64,000 nucleotides of DNA from Euwallacea fornicatus (taxonomy: Eukaryota; Arthropoda; Insecta; Coleoptera; Curculionidae). The position numbers were made by a program, and so were the translations under genes. Within the stretch, counting starts at the first letter, position 1. Each line of letters begins with the position of its first letter. The stretch spans positions 1,922,001 through 1,986,000 of the forward strand of contig NC_089558.1 in the NCBI RefSeq assembly GCF_040115645.1, written 5' to 3'. The notes beneath the pieces were generated by a model, which saw nothing but the letters and a program-made list of their open reading frames with translations, was not told the DNA's origin and did no database searches. Below, in pieces: positions 36,037 to 48,659 of this stretch.

Positions 36037-39000
36037 TCCTGTAGCAGATTCACAAGAGCCGCTGACACGTTTTTACTTGACGGCGACTGCCGACGTAGAG
36101 TTTTTGCATTCAGAATTACCCAAATTTCTGCGAAAGCTTGGAATGGCAGTTTATAGAACTAGTGGGATCCATTGAGGTTAAAGAGCTGAAAGTCATAATC
36201 AAGTACATAATCCTTGAACGCGCATATTCATCTCCAGCAATATGTGGTGGAACAATACCCTCAGGAGGACATTGTAGGCTGCAGATAAACCGTTCCAGTG
36301 CAGAAGTTTCCATAATCCCAAACACTTGGTTGCGTAAGATTTCCATTTCCTGCACGTTTGAGAAGACTTTGTCAACCAGATAAGGCTTATTCGTTTCCCA
36401 CACGTGTTATGTAATACCCCGGACATTCCTTTCGTCAACTGAAACATAAATATTTCACTCGGATGAGAGGTAGACAGCTACAAGGATATAATTCGTACTT
36501 TTTGCTTTTCCTGGATTAGACGGGACGTTCGTTTTCCTGGATGTAACGTCTAAATTCATTAGTTGGTAAACTGTAATCCCGTGGTTAAGTTGATTGAGTA
36601 TTTAGCTTAGGATTTAGCTACTAATTTGTTGGTTCAAATCGAAGTTTCCAGGCCACTTCAGCAAATCAACTAAGACTGAAGCGGATTTCAAACTATCGAC
36701 CTCAGGATAATTTTGCTGGAGCCAGCTCGGAACCATTAATTTTGTCAAGTTATGGATTGTAGCTATTTACCGCAATGTTCGCAATATCTCCTGAATTTGT
36801 AAACCAATTGCGATGAAAATTAAATCATAATAAAAGAAGTACATAAGCCTTATTAGCAATTTTTTACTTTTTAAAGTTTCCGACGGCCAATTACTTCACT
36901 GCAAAGTGCTAATTACACTAAACTTAGTTGTTATAATGAGTTTTTCAAGCTTTGGACTTAAACGATAGCAACTACGGTTTTAATCATGCATTATTTGAGG
37001 ATAGAAGAACTATTAAAAAACCCTACTTTGGCTGAGTTTTCCTGAATGTAACTAACTGTTTCAGCACAGAGATGGAAACTCCAATCCCTGGGGAACATAA
37101 ACAAACTGGAATGCAATTTAACGCTAGGTAATCTAAAAAACAAACGAAATTACAACCCTTTGCCGAAATTTAAATTCAGCCTATCCTCATCCAGAAGCTG
37201 GAAAATGTAGCAATTTTCTTTCTCCTGTTATATTGCTCTAATTTCAATCCAAATGTTTATCTTTAAAAATAGCTATTTAGCCTGAAAAAATGATTAAAAT
37301 TGTCTAGAACATAATACAAATTCCATGATAAATTAGATTTTTATTGCCCGATTTGGCATCAGGAAACTGCCCGACTTGTCTAGAATAAATTTGCATTGCA
37401 AACAATTTGATTGTCCTGCAAATACGTACAAGGCAGAGTGTATTAGTTGTTATAACACTATTAAATTGCTTTCTCAGCGCCTGCTGTAGCTAATTTCATT
37501 CCAGCGTAGTTGGGTCACGTCTGGTATTTGCCTTTAACGACCAGAACCTGACTGTGTCTGAAGTTTAATTATATTTGCCCATAAGGAGAATGACTCCTCT
37601 TATATCTACTTCATATATTTCAATCTACTGTTTTCTTTTATCGGAGAGCCGCCCCCAATTTCCTGCACAAGGAAAATTTTCTGCTTTACTGTTAAAACTT
37701 TCATTTGCCACCATTGTACCAATATCATCAAATTGTGTTCAGCACCACCTATCCCGCATCATATAGCCGTTTTGGTTTATCCTATGAGTTTAAACGAGGA
37801 CAAAAGCCGGAGCACCGGTCTTGGTATCGCACGCAGGAAAGCACGTTCTGGATACTGTTGACATCTCTGTTATATCTTCTGTTCTCATTTAAGAGGGTGT
37901 ATTAGAGAAGGATAGTTATATGCTGCGCAGCAGTTAAATTAATTTAGACCAATGGCTTGATACGCATAGAATTACGAATTTATCTCCCATTTTTAGTATT
38001 TGATGTCGAATGATTTTGGTGATAATTTGAACTTCTATACCCACTTAATATATTTCTGTTCACTGTGCATGTTGGCTTAAGTTAAAAATTGCATGATAAA
38101 CCCTAAACAATTTCTTCAATTTCCATCGCTCATCATCACCAGACCTGCTCTTGAACTTCCCCGTAGAACCTTTAAGTTTGATCCTCTCAAAATTCTCAAC
38201 GTGTGTTAAAATGTGACTGTCAATTTTGTTTTGTTGCAGATTTTCTCCCGACCTCCTGTGGCCCATTTTCCAAAGAATATCAAACAATAGAACCATTCGA
38301 AACCATTCTTATCCGAAAAGTTATTGCACTCTTTAAAACTTCGAGTAACTAAAACGAAATCCCACGTAAACTCAGAATCGCAGTAATTGTTATTCAAAGT
38401 TTTAAACGCAAACAAAACGGGCTGAGTTCATAAACTCTAAGTTGGAACAATTCCTTCCAGATTTCCGCAGGAAGCTAATTTTCTCTTACTTCGTTACATG
38501 TAGTTAGATAAATCTTCTAAGGAATGGAAAGTTTATCCACATAAGGAAGTGTAATGTTTCCGATGTTTCACACATACAAAAGGGACAATATTTGAAAATT
38601 GTGAGACAACTAGGGGTAAAACAATGCGGGGAAGATGAAGCTAAGTGTATCGGCGTATCGTGCCCATGCTTCTGCGCACAAAAAAATCCTGGACACTTCG
38701 TACAACCAGTACTACGGCTCTACCAGCGCGTCGCACGTCCATCAGGGTTCCAATGCTGGTCCATCGGGATTTCAGGTAAGAACTTTAGTTCTAAAAATTT
38801 GCAATTTAACGAACGACTAAGATGGACTTGCATGGTTGGGTTTTAAAAGCACTTCATAGTCAAAAATCAAGACATTTCAAACGCTAACGCCTATTAAATT
38901 TGCAGTGCTTTTTTGATATGATTTAGTTTTCTTATGGTGAAATTTCACACCAAATTGGCTAAAAATGGGATTTTACTTTCAACGATATCACTTAGCGTAA

Positions 39001-40416
39001 ACACTGAATTATTTAATCTAGGACCCACGTTTACGGTTCATCGCCTACTTTTAGGTTCATTTCAATGACCATCAGTTACGTAATCCGATAATTTTCAACT
39101 ATGTAGGCTATGAGAGCCTTTCACTGGAAACGAACTTCCTGAATTTTATTCCTTCGTCGGTCCAGCCAATTTTGGCAACGAACGTCATAAGGCCTTCTCC
39201 TATTGGGATTCTGCAGAAACATTAAAATAATAGGGTGTGTTTTGCTATTTCGGTCATCCGGAATAACAACAAAAGTTGGAAGAGGACCTAGCTTTTAAAG
39301 GGGCCAATAAAAATAATGTTTTAGCTGTTTTCAGGACCGGCTACGCCGGGAACATTGATTGAACGCTGTATTTAAGTTTCTGGTTTCCAGACCAGGAAAA
39401 TAGAATCTTTTTAATATTAGCTCGTACCTAAACCCCAACTGGCCGTTTTAACTAACCGGAACTAATTTGTGCTTTACTGGCTTTAACGAGGATTTAGTCT
39501 CTAGGCAGCGAAAAACCACTTACCGATTTGCAAGTTTTACTTCAAGCGAACCCCCTCTATATAACTTAATTGCGAATTGAGGTAGTGTATCTCATTCAAT
39601 TCGCGAAACCTCGCTTGCAAATCACGGTGCCAAAGGAGATGTGAACTAGAAATTTCCATTCATGTCCTTTCAGCCGCGTTAAGATGAAATAAACAAACTT
39701 CACATCATCAGTCAGTCACCCATCGACTGAAAAAGTCCCCTAAACAAACATTTTAGCGTGCCCCTTTTCAACTCCACTGAAGCGGCATTGGGTATATCGC
39801 TCAGTAGGATTTTTTTGGATTGTTTTCATTCAAATTAGACATTAATCAATGAGTGAAAGAGATATATTTGTGAGATTGGGAGTCGCTACACCAATGCCAG
39901 AAATAATATCCCGCTTAAGCGATCTTTTACTACCATCGTTTGTATTGAGGCATGGCCCATTGTTTGCAAGCCACATTGTAAAAGAGGATATATTATGTGT
40001 CTCCCTTCATCAATATCCCTACACCTCAGGTTAAAGGGATTACAAAGGTAATCACTCGTGAGAGATCGATAGACTTTAAAACCCGAAGTGATTGAAGGCG
40101 TAAGCTTCAATAAGTAGAGCTTCGAGAGCCTCCTTTACTCCGAAATAGCCCGTATTGGTTTAAGCGTGTATAACGAGGGAGGAAAATTGTCATTGGTGGG
40201 GCCATCATGTATACGAATTATTCATTTATTCAATCGCTTTGTTTTTCCCTTTACAAAAATGAATAAATCATTCCGATGACATTCTTTCACAATTCCGTTT
40301 CGGCTATGAGAATAAAATGCCTGAATTATTGGGCATTTTCCATTAGCTGGCGATGCGTAGGATTTCCCACAACTTTAGAAAAATAAAAGAATCATGAGAT
40401 ACGAATCTATGCTATA
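36037..40416. other. Non-coding stretch with one candidate host exon
   Basis: No known family was recognised. The minus-strand frame at 36116-36403 (95 aa) has fairly normal amino-acid use but no relatives I can name. The clearest coding-like segment is at 38635-38775. The rest reads as unannotated, partly transposon-derived intergenic or intronic sequence. Confidence 0.35.
38635..38775 (+). CDS. Candidate first coding exon of an unidentified gene
   Basis: From ATG 38635 a GC-richer frame encodes 47 residues (MKLSVSAYRAHASAHKK, then LDTSYNQYYGSTSASHVHQG and NAGPSGFQ). It stops at a good donor (TTTCAG|GTAAGA) in phase 0. Third codon positions are rich in C and G against a strongly AT-rich background, and the residue mix (Ser, His, Gly, Tyr) resembles disordered parts of regulatory proteins. 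There is an in-frame stop shortly upstream of the ATG. I do not recognise the protein. If real, the rest of the gene would lie across long introns to the right. Confidence 0.3.
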
Positions 40417-41000
40417 CAAGGTGATTTTTTAGCTCTCCGACAAAGTGAGGCAGATGAAAAGTGAGGTCAGTTTCAGAAAAAAACTTCACATAAATATCGA
40501 TATGTCCGATTTCGGTTATTTGCGGATTTACAGGTCTTGAATAATTGGATTGGTAATGTCGGTCCAGTTTCGTGGCCACCGCCATGTCCCGACTTACATC
40601 GTTCGACTTTCTGTTTATGCGATCATATGAAGCAAATTGTGTACCAAGGGACAGTTAACACCAGAGAACGGTCGTTAGAGAGAATACAGACGGCTGTTGC
40701 CGATATAAGAAATCGTCCAACTATGTTGATTCCGGTGAAAAATTCATTATTTCACCGTTGTGAAGCATACATTCTTGCAGAAGAACATTTTCAGCAGCTA
40801 TTATGATATTTTTGCTTTTTTTTTGTCTGTAATTTCTGTAATTTTTGGTAATAAATCGGTAATATGCAGAAAACTTAGAAGTCCTCTAAATCCTTAAATA
40901 ATTAAAATCGCACATACGTCTATACGATTTTTTTTAAATCTTAAAACGCCACGCCTTTCTTCTGCCTCACTTTGTCAGTAAGCCAAAAAAAAACATCTTG
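40417..41000 (+). mobile_element. Internally deleted mariner-type element with TIRs and TA flanks
   Basis: The left terminus CAAGGTGATTTTTTAGCTC, then GACAAAGTGAGGCAGA, matches the inverse complement of the right terminus TCTGCCTCACTTTGTC, then AAAAAAAAACATCTTG. Both outer ends abut TA. Inside is only the C-terminal part of a transposase, so most of the element is deleted. Confidence 0.85.
40537..40806 (+). pseudogene. Mariner-like transposase, C-terminal remnant
   Basis: The 89-residue frame contains NWIGNVGPVSWPPPCPDLHR, a decayed form of the family block WIGR.GP..WP.RSPDLTPLD. It then reads YQGTVNTRERSLERIQTAV and ends CEAYILAEEHFQQLL, matching C-termini of mariner-type transposases. The conserved SPDLTPLDFF has become CPDLHRSTFC, so the last acidic catalytic position is lost. 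The upstream catalytic half is absent. Confidence 0.8.
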
Positions 41001-41537
41001 TATTCCTACCAATTCAGGAACATTTTCTTGAATATTTCGTTTAAAGCTCTCCGTTAGAAAGACTTTCCATTGGGACTTTGCCAACTTGTTATCTAAAGTT
41101 AACTGCCAAGAGAGGGTCCCAACCCAAACAAACACAAAGCGTTTATAATTATGAAATAAAATGCTAATCGTGGTTTAATTTTTTGCTCAAAAGCGCAAAG
41201 GACATTCCGGCCCCCGGTGTTTCCATGTAACAAATTTAGGACGTGTTTTGTCAATGCTTTTTTGGTTTCTCGCTTTGGTATGTTAACAAAACAAAATTTG
41301 TGAATAACGAGATTCCAGTTTTGTCTTCGATCAGTCCAAAATGGTCAAAAACGCTGGTAAACTCTCAGTTATGTTGGTCAAGATCAATAAAAAATAATTA
41401 AAATTTCTCGCTTGCTTCGATTTTGTACAGATTACCTAAAAATGAAGTCAATTCAGGACTCAGGTGAGCAAAAATAGATAAAAAAGGATTTTTTCAGTAA
41501 ACTCAGTTCAGTCAGTGAACAGTTCAGATTAGTCAAA
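41001..41537. other. Short non-coding gap
   Basis: Nothing was recognised between the mariner-type element and the non-LTR element other than the possible target duplication at 41525-41537. Confidence 0.4.
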
Positions 41538-43948
41538 AATGCAGTAAATTTTGTGGCTTTGATTGGTGGTTAGTGTGGTCCGGTCCATCCTTTTTTGTTT
41601 TATTCGTAATAGCAGATTGATGGAATACTTGATGTATTACCAGGGGTCACTGGTGTTATGACGTTGATTGACCTCCGAATGTGAGACTTCTGCATCCAGT
41701 CTGTCCACTAAACCATTTTACCAGCTCTCACCCTTGTATTTCCCCCGGGATCGCCTGTGAGTATTTCTTCGAGAAGGGAGCTGACTTCTCATTACAGTAT
41801 CTCTATTGTGTCTCTCTCTCTGCTATGGTTTTCTCATTCCGTCTCGTTTTGATACGTCTACAACCATTTCTCTATCGTTCCGTTCCCCATAGCACCACAA
41901 TCCGTTAAAATTAGAGATTCTGATTTTGATGTTTAAGTAGTGAGAAAAACACCCGAGTCCCAACACGAACTGTTTCTTATAGTAATTTACTTCCCTACGT
42001 CCTGTGTTCATCCGCATGTCCCGTCTTGGTATGAATTTCCCTGTCCATTTATTTTTCGATATTTCGCTCCATTTCCACTGCCATTTTTCCATAGGGCATT
42101 CCCTGATCTCCCTTCCATCCTAGTTCATACGGTTATTTACGAATTTGCGTTTTCCTTCCACCATCATTGTGTCAATTGGGATCGTTGCTGGTAGCACACA
42201 CCCGTAGATTGACCATTCTTTGCGCCTTTTCTAATTTGTGGCTACATTTTTGGTATTTAAAAACCGTATTAAACTCTCTGCTCATATAGAGCATTCGAAC
42301 ATAATCATTTATGTATTTACACTACGTAGAAGTTTCTTTTGCTTTCCGTAAGTCCGTTAATGGACTGGTTGCCCTTTCCGCTTTATTTACAACATATCCG
42401 ACGTAACGATTATGAGTTCCTTTGCAAGATGAGCCCCAGGTATTTGATGTTGATCTAAATAGATATTTTCACATCCCTTAAAGTAAAATAAATTCCTCTT
42501 AGTTTTCTCCCCTCGTATAATGTAATTGTGTTTGTTTTCCCTGGTGCAGTTGTTAGTTTCTTTTTCCTAATCGCAGTGTCTATTCACAGTAAAGCCGATT
42601 CCATTCTGCTTTTCAGCAGTCCCTTTATTTTGGCAGTCACTATTACACATGTGTCGTCGGCAAACCCTTTGATTTCGGATTCCTCTGATATTTCTGTTCT
42701 CAACAGAGAATCATAATATACAGGGTGGCTCCACGTAAACTTTGCATCTCGGTTTACAGTACTTAAAATGAAAATGTGTAAAAACGCTCGGACCTGTTGA
42801 TTTTCGTTTGAAAAGAGACACTTTTTTTATTGAATTTTTAATCCTTCAATTTCAACCTCTGAACAGGGGTAACGGCTATCCCTAAAATTTTTGAATGGGA
42901 AGGTGTGTCGAGTAAAGCTACCCTTAATGTGACCTCGAAATTTGAAGTTACTGCCATTATCTCCGTTAATATGACAGCTTGTCAAAATCTGTAAGGAACA
43001 AAGCTCTTAGTTAATATTGTTTAATTTATCACAATAGGAGCTGCTAAATTGAAAATGGGGGTAGGAAGACCTTTAAAAGTTAAATATTACTGGATCGTTT
43101 TAATGGAGATGAGTTTTTCCTCTTAAATTTAAAAGAGTACGTTTCTTTGTTTGTAATCCTTTTTTTAAACAGGGGGCCAAATGAAAACACAGTGTCCACA
43201 TTACTTTTCTGATCAATTTATTAAGTGCTCGAAATGACCCCATTTATCTCCATACAATAAAATACACTTTTTCAAAGCGTTCTCTTACATTACATTACAT
43301 TTCAGGTGTAATTTGGTGAAATTCATAAATTATACTATCAGAGGTAAAACTTGCGTCCGTCAAAACGATTCCACGATATTTCATTTATAAAGGTTTTCTT
43401 AGCTTCATTTTAGAATTTCAAGCTCTTATTATGATAAATTAATTATTAACTAAAAGCTTTTTCACCCACCGGCTTTGACAAGCTGTCATATCAACGAGGA
43501 AAATGATGGTGAATTCAAACTTGATGGTCGTAATCAGGATAAAAAATCTTTAAAATGAGGTATCACTCGGCATCCCTTCCCATTGAAAATTTTGGGGACA
43601 ACTGTCACCTCTATTCAGGGGTTGAACTTGAAAGGTTGAAAGTACAATGGAAATTTGCCCTTTTCCAAACAGAAATCGACGGGTCCGACGGTTTTTACAC
43701 ATTTTTATTGCAAATATTGAAAATCGTGGTGCAAAGTTCTCGTTGGACCACCCTGTATGCGTATTCCATAGTACCGGACCTAGTATCCACTTCTGCGGTA
43801 CTTCACAAGTCATCTTGTACTCTCTTTCGCTTTCGGTGACCACACTTCTGTCCGTTAAATTGTCCTCCATGGTAGTGGTGATATGTGATCAGGTTAGTCT
43901 AGATTCAGCCTAAATTAAAGTGCCAGCAACCGTAGTTCCGGTTCAGTA
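41538..43948 (-). mobile_element. 5'-truncated non-LTR retrotransposon, interrupted by a foldback element
   Basis: On the minus strand the order is that of R1/Jockey-type ORF2. A segment at about 43780-43920 includes MTCEVPQKWILGPVLWN, a decayed form of VPQGSVLGPxLWN. After the inserted element, 42719 downward reads YDSLLRTEISEESEIKGFADD, holding the catalytic FADD of reverse transcriptase, then TCVIVTAKI and KYLGLILQRN. The C-terminal part around 41823-42092 (WTGKFIPRRDMRMNTGRREV, then LGLGCFSHYL) matches the region between RT and the C-terminal zinc knuckle. Stops and frameshifts make it a dead copy. Boundaries are taken from a candidate target duplication (41525-41537 and 43949-43961). Confidence 0.75.
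42721..43755. mobile_element. Foldback MITE with arms of roughly 250-300 bp and TA flanks
   Basis: The left end CAGGGTGGCTCCACGTAAAC, then AATGTGTAAAAACGCTCGGACC, mirrors the right end, whose inverse complement reads CAGGGTGGTCCAACGAGAAC, then AATGTGTAAAAACCGTCGGACC. Matching continues through TATGACAGCTTGTCAAA on both arms. Both outer ends abut TA. No transposase is encoded. It interrupts the reverse transcriptase of the surrounding non-LTR element, so it inserted later. Confidence 0.85.
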
Positions 43949-43961
43949 CAGATTAGTCAAA

Positions 43962-45387
43962 GGTGCTTTAGATGTTTCAGGCAGCAAATTTTAACTCAAT
44001 CAAAAATTTCCAGTCAGAAAATGGCACAAAACTTGCCCTAACAGCGATTAGACCGTAATATGGTCGATAATATGAATTGGCCTCAACTCAGGCATTTGCG
44101 GAGGTTTCCCCGGGGGGAAAAGCTAAGAAGTAAAAAAAAAAGCGGTGGAAAAATCTTATGCGTTTTTCACTTCTGTCCCCTTTCGTTATATTTAGTTACC
44201 GGAGGAAACGTTCGAGAGAATTTACGTATTTCCAGTAGCACATATCCTGGAAATACCTCATCAATTTGCATTTCTACGTTGAGGTATTAAAATATATGCG
44301 GAGAGGGTTATTTTACATTTTAATAGAAGTTTTGATATGGGGCTGTCAAAATAATGATTTTACTCTATGCCAAGTCTTTGCATTTTAAACATATTCGTCT
44401 CTTACAACCCATCTAAGCAAAATGCCCTTGATAGGAAACATGTCTTTGCCATCGATATCTCCCTCCTCACCCTTTTTGGCAACACATTCGGTTATGATCT
44501 GCTTCGGACGTGCAGTTATAAATGAATGGCATTTTTTGCCTCCCTTTTTCTCCTTCCATTTGCGGATAAATCACATATCAAGTATCGAGTGCACGTATCG
44601 ATGTCTAAGCTCTATCATCGGCCAAAATGAAATATCGAACTGGAAAGTCCAGAGGCAAATAAAAAAATGGAAAACACGCTACCAAACTTGGATTCGGATT
44701 ACCGACAAGGGAGGGGTAGATTGGACTTAACTTTGTGAGAGTTAAGTGAATTCCCCGTCGATTGCAAACACTTCTTTGGTTCGTCGACCTGGATTCTGAT
44801 ATGTTGCGAGTTTTTGAATCCAGCGAAAGAGCTCTAATGGAAGATTTGGAACTGTAGTCGGTCTAAATTGAGGGAAACACAGAAGCGATGAGAAACCACT
44901 CTCAAAAGCCAAATTTCTCTCTATCTTTCTTATGATCTCATCGATTCTCGTGGACACAAAGCAAACAAATATTATGTCTAGAATGTTGTTCGTGATTCTA
45001 CTTTTTGGGTAGAAATATCTCGTCTTCATGCGGTATTTCTATTTGCTTTGAAGTCAAATTACGCCTCAGCGTTTTAGCCCAACGTTGCTCAAAATGTTGA
45101 TACCTCAAAAGAATGCGGATTAAAGAGGAAAATTTACAAAAAACCTGATGCATATTTAATGCGCGAATGATGCATTGAATCATGATTTTGGCTAATGAAA
45201 CGAAAATTTAACGGTGTGATAGGTGGTTAGAAAGGAAAAAATGAACATGCGTCATAATATATTCCCGATCGTGCCTTTCAAATCTACCCACAGCTATGAT
45301 TTTGAGGCAGATTTAGGGTGAGAATTTATTTTTCTGTCTCTATTTTTGACCGTTTTTCGACTGCGAAAAATGTCTTTGAAAAATGTA
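43962..45387. other. Non-coding stretch
   Basis: No family was recognised. Open frames at 44060-44290, 44422-44730 and 44742-45029 have no known relatives and no splice context that would support a gene. Confidence 0.35.
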
Positions 45388-46293
45388 CAGTGTTAGAAAA
45401 AAAGTGGAAAATATTTAATGAAGTAATAGTACGATCAAAATAAATAACAGAGTCTTAGTGAATGTGAATTTTCAAAGTAACGGTTTCGGAGATATAGAAG
45501 ATTATTCTTTTTTCAAACATTTATTTGCAGTTGTTTATTATTTATTTATTATGTACAAACAAACAAAATTTATTCTTTTTTCACCTGCTTTTCTTTGGCA
45601 AAAACTCGCATTTTATTATCATAGTATAAGCATTAGACCCTTGTCAGTGCACAAGTTTTCGTTTGCTACGACTGTATAACCGACCTGCATGTTTGCCTTT
45701 AGACCAACGACAACAAATGTGCTTCCCGTACGATAATATACTAATTTTTAAAATGTTCCTTTAAATATAATTAATTTTTCCATTGCCGTTAGAGAGCATT
45801 TGCACCAAACTTTTCCATTTAGTTGAGTAAGAAAGGGAAGACCTGTATTATGGCCTGCAACGTCGCCCGATTTCAACCCTGTGGATTTATTTTTTGGGGA
45901 TACTTGAAAATACTAGTTTATAGTACTCCTGTAACTGCCATAGAGAAGCTGCAGCTACAAATTAACCAAAAATGTCTGCAAATCCGAGCTAATGAGAGGG
46001 TGTTAGAAACAGTTCGAGCATCCCTCAGAGAATGATGTCGTACCTGCTTGGAAGCGGAAGAAGGGTACTTCGAACAACTTATGTAACTTTACTTTTTGTT
46101 TTTGCTAGAAGCTTCTCTTATTTGTTTACGCACTATAAATGAGTAACGAATAATTGCAAATTAACGTTTATGAAAAAATTTAAATTCCAGATATCCGAAA
46201 CCATTACTTTGCGGGTCCATGTTTATTATTTTTTTTTTGTTTATTGTGGTTTAAACTTCTTTAAATATTTTACACTTCCTTTGTAGCACCTTG
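45388..46293 (+). mobile_element. Degraded mariner-type element with TIRs and TA flanks
   Basis: The left terminus CAGTGTTAGAAAAAAAGTGG, then AAAATATTTAATGAAG, pairs with the inverse complement of the right terminus, CAAGGTGCTACAAAGGAAGTG, then AAAATATTTAAAGAAG. TA lies outside both ends. The element contains a decayed transposase C-terminus in the same strand sense. Confidence 0.8.
45820..46080 (+). pseudogene. Mariner-like transposase, C-terminal remnant
   Basis: Across two frames the sequence reads PDFNPVDLFFWGYLK-like and then YSTPVTAIEKLQLQINQKC, RANERVLETVRASLRE and EEGYFEQLM, all matching the C-terminal third of mariner-type transposases. A frameshift separates WGYLK from its expected upstream SPDFNP block, and a stop follows SLRE. 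The N-terminal and first catalytic parts are missing or unrecognisable. Confidence 0.75.
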
Positions 46294-48659
46294 TACGCGG
46301 TGGCAGCGAAAAATCTTTGCACACCTGAGTAATTGGTGTTTCCACATTCAGGTGATCCAATTGCTGACCACTTGAATGAATTTTCCAACCGTCTTGCTAT
46401 GGGCTGGACGAAAATTTTTACGTAGTTTCGGTCAAGTATTCCCCCCTCCTCAAGTTATATGTTCCTGAGACGATCACGTCCAGCAATCTTATGTTTCGTC
46501 TGCTTTCAGACCCAGATGGTGCCATAATCATGCAATTGCCTGCCAGCATTAAATATCGACCATTATCCCCTGTTTTTTTGGGCCAGTACGTTATAGTACT
46601 GGCAAATCTCTATTGTCCATGCTGTCCCATGCCTCCGTTGTATTCAAATCGCACAGGCCTGTACGAGAGGCGCACATAAAAAGGGACATTCTCACGTCAT
46701 TGTTACAAATTGGAAGTGTGTTAACTTGGATCTTGCTGATCTTGACCGAAAGCATACGCACCCCCTCATTTTCAGTGTATGTGAACCTTTAGCCGCAAGA
46801 ACGTTACCTGTCAAAAAGACGATAAGACTGAGAAATTTAGCTCGGAATCATTACACGAGAGGACAACTTATTTCTAAGGGATTAATTCCAGCTTCCAAAA
46901 GGAACGCAGACGTTACTCTTAATTTTTGCAGGGGTCGAGAACGATCTCAAAACCGACAAAAACGGTTTTGTAGCTGAACGCTCTCTAGTTAAAGCGCAAG
47001 CCGCTAAGCCAACCGTAAATTAGCTATTTTATTAGTGCTTTTTCAAAGTCCTGCCCTGAATATAAGAAAGGGTATTCACCCTCCTCCTGTCTGAGTTTCT
47101 TAGGCGAGATTGGTTGACCTTGGGTGGAACGGTTCGATAACTTAAGGATTCCTTTGATATGTCGGCATATTTGCATTAGGGAGTTGGCCCATGGGATTCC
47201 CAGTGGGATAAACCGAAATTAGTTGTGTTATTGCAGATGTGTTCAATAATATATCTGAGGGGTATGTGTGAATTTCGCAGGGCTTTGTCATCCTGTGTTA
47301 TCAGAATGGATGCTAAAGCCGTGACAGAGAGGGCCATTACAGTTCGGGCTTGGGGGGGGGGGGGGGGGGGATTAAGGGGTTTACTATATTATTGCTACGA
47401 CTTCGATGCATTTTGGAGATTTAGATGTAATTCCTTGATTAGTCTTAGTAATGATGGAGGATCCGACTTCTTTCCGCGTAGGAGTACGTTGTAATTCCTT
47501 GTAGGTGCTCATTCATTAAACAGTGTTAATTCAACGATTATAATCTTTCAGCCTTATCGGTTGTGCTTTAAACCCTGCTCTAAATCATAAACTAATCTGC
47601 TACATCCATCTAAAATGCGTCGAAATTTAATTAGACGCAATACATTTGCGTTCCAAATGAGACCTAATTTGGTTTTCCAAAAACTGGGCCAAAGTGAAAC
47701 CCTCCACGGCAGTTTGTCTAAGGGGATTACGGAGAACGGAACCTTCTATGGAAAATAAAGTAAGATAAGCAATAGTCAAGCGAAGCGATGAAGCTACCCG
47801 GGGGTTGTTATTAGTTATTTTGGCAACCTCCCTCACCTTGATTTGGTGTGAATCACTTGGCTGAGCTCCTCCAATTATCCATTACACACCCGAAATACAA
47901 GATGACTTATATGTTAATAACTAATAAGGTGGACATATTAAAGTTTCCACTATACTTAAGTCATTAATTTGCTATATAAAGTTGGGTTTATGGTCACTTT
48001 GATCAGATAAGGTTTAATTAAAATTTCCAGCAAAGCAGTTTCCTCCCTTATTCTTCCAACAGCCTCTGATTAATTACCAGTTCAGCTTTGGTAATTGAAT
48101 TTAGAACTTTTGATTAAAATCTTGTCCTTTGTTTTTATTCAATTACCGAAGACGCTAATCGCCCCTCTCGTGTTTGCAGAGAACTGTTACTTTATGGAGA
48201 GGAATTAACGGCCACTTTGGTTTCGCAAGGCTGTTAGTAGGTCGTTTGCTAGGAACGAATTACTATTTCCTTATGAAGTTATTAAAAGTGGAAAAATTGT
48301 TTACGTGTCAATGTTCTCTATAATAGATATCTGCACTAAAAAATATTCGAGGAATGAAAAATTTATAGCCAGCTCGAGTTCAGCAGAAGAAAATTCCCTC
48401 CAATCGATAATTTTCATGAGAGGATTTTTCGGAATTATTAAGTGCAGAAAAAATCCTTAAAAAAGTAACTGAAACTATTCTTGAGTATCTAAATCAGCAT
48501 CAAACGGAACTATTTCTTCTCTCGAGAAAAATCTCCTAGAGATACCCGGTTGGATGTTCTGGCAACTGTACAGTGTGGGATTCCCCTGGCATCTATACAC
48601 TAAACACATCAGGACTTTATTCCTGCAAGATATATAATATCAGAATCGAGGAAGTTTAG
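46294..48659. other. Non-coding stretch with a long G-tract and a possible exon
   Basis: Right after the preceding element the sequence GTGGCAGCGAAAAATCTTTGCACACC looks like the end of a Tc1-like element, with no partner identified. A 19-G run lies at 47352-47370. Just after 48179 a strong acceptor is followed by a short coding-like segment (see findings). Nothing else was recognised. Confidence 0.35.
47352..47370 (+). repeat. Uninterrupted run of 19 G
   Basis: Nineteen consecutive G residues occur in otherwise mixed sequence, flanked by further short G runs. Such a tract can form a G-quadruplex. It is also a typical site for length error in sequencing and assembly, so the count is not secure. 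Confidence 0.8.

Noticed and set aside
36620..36660. Possible tRNA B-box (GGTTCAAATC)
   Set aside because: No cloverleaf or A-box at the right spacing; also seen by chance near 2632.
43550..43913. Several overlapping 90-100 aa frames on both strands
   Set aside because: They lie in the foldback element's right arm and the adjoining RT fragment and have no independent family match beyond the RT block.
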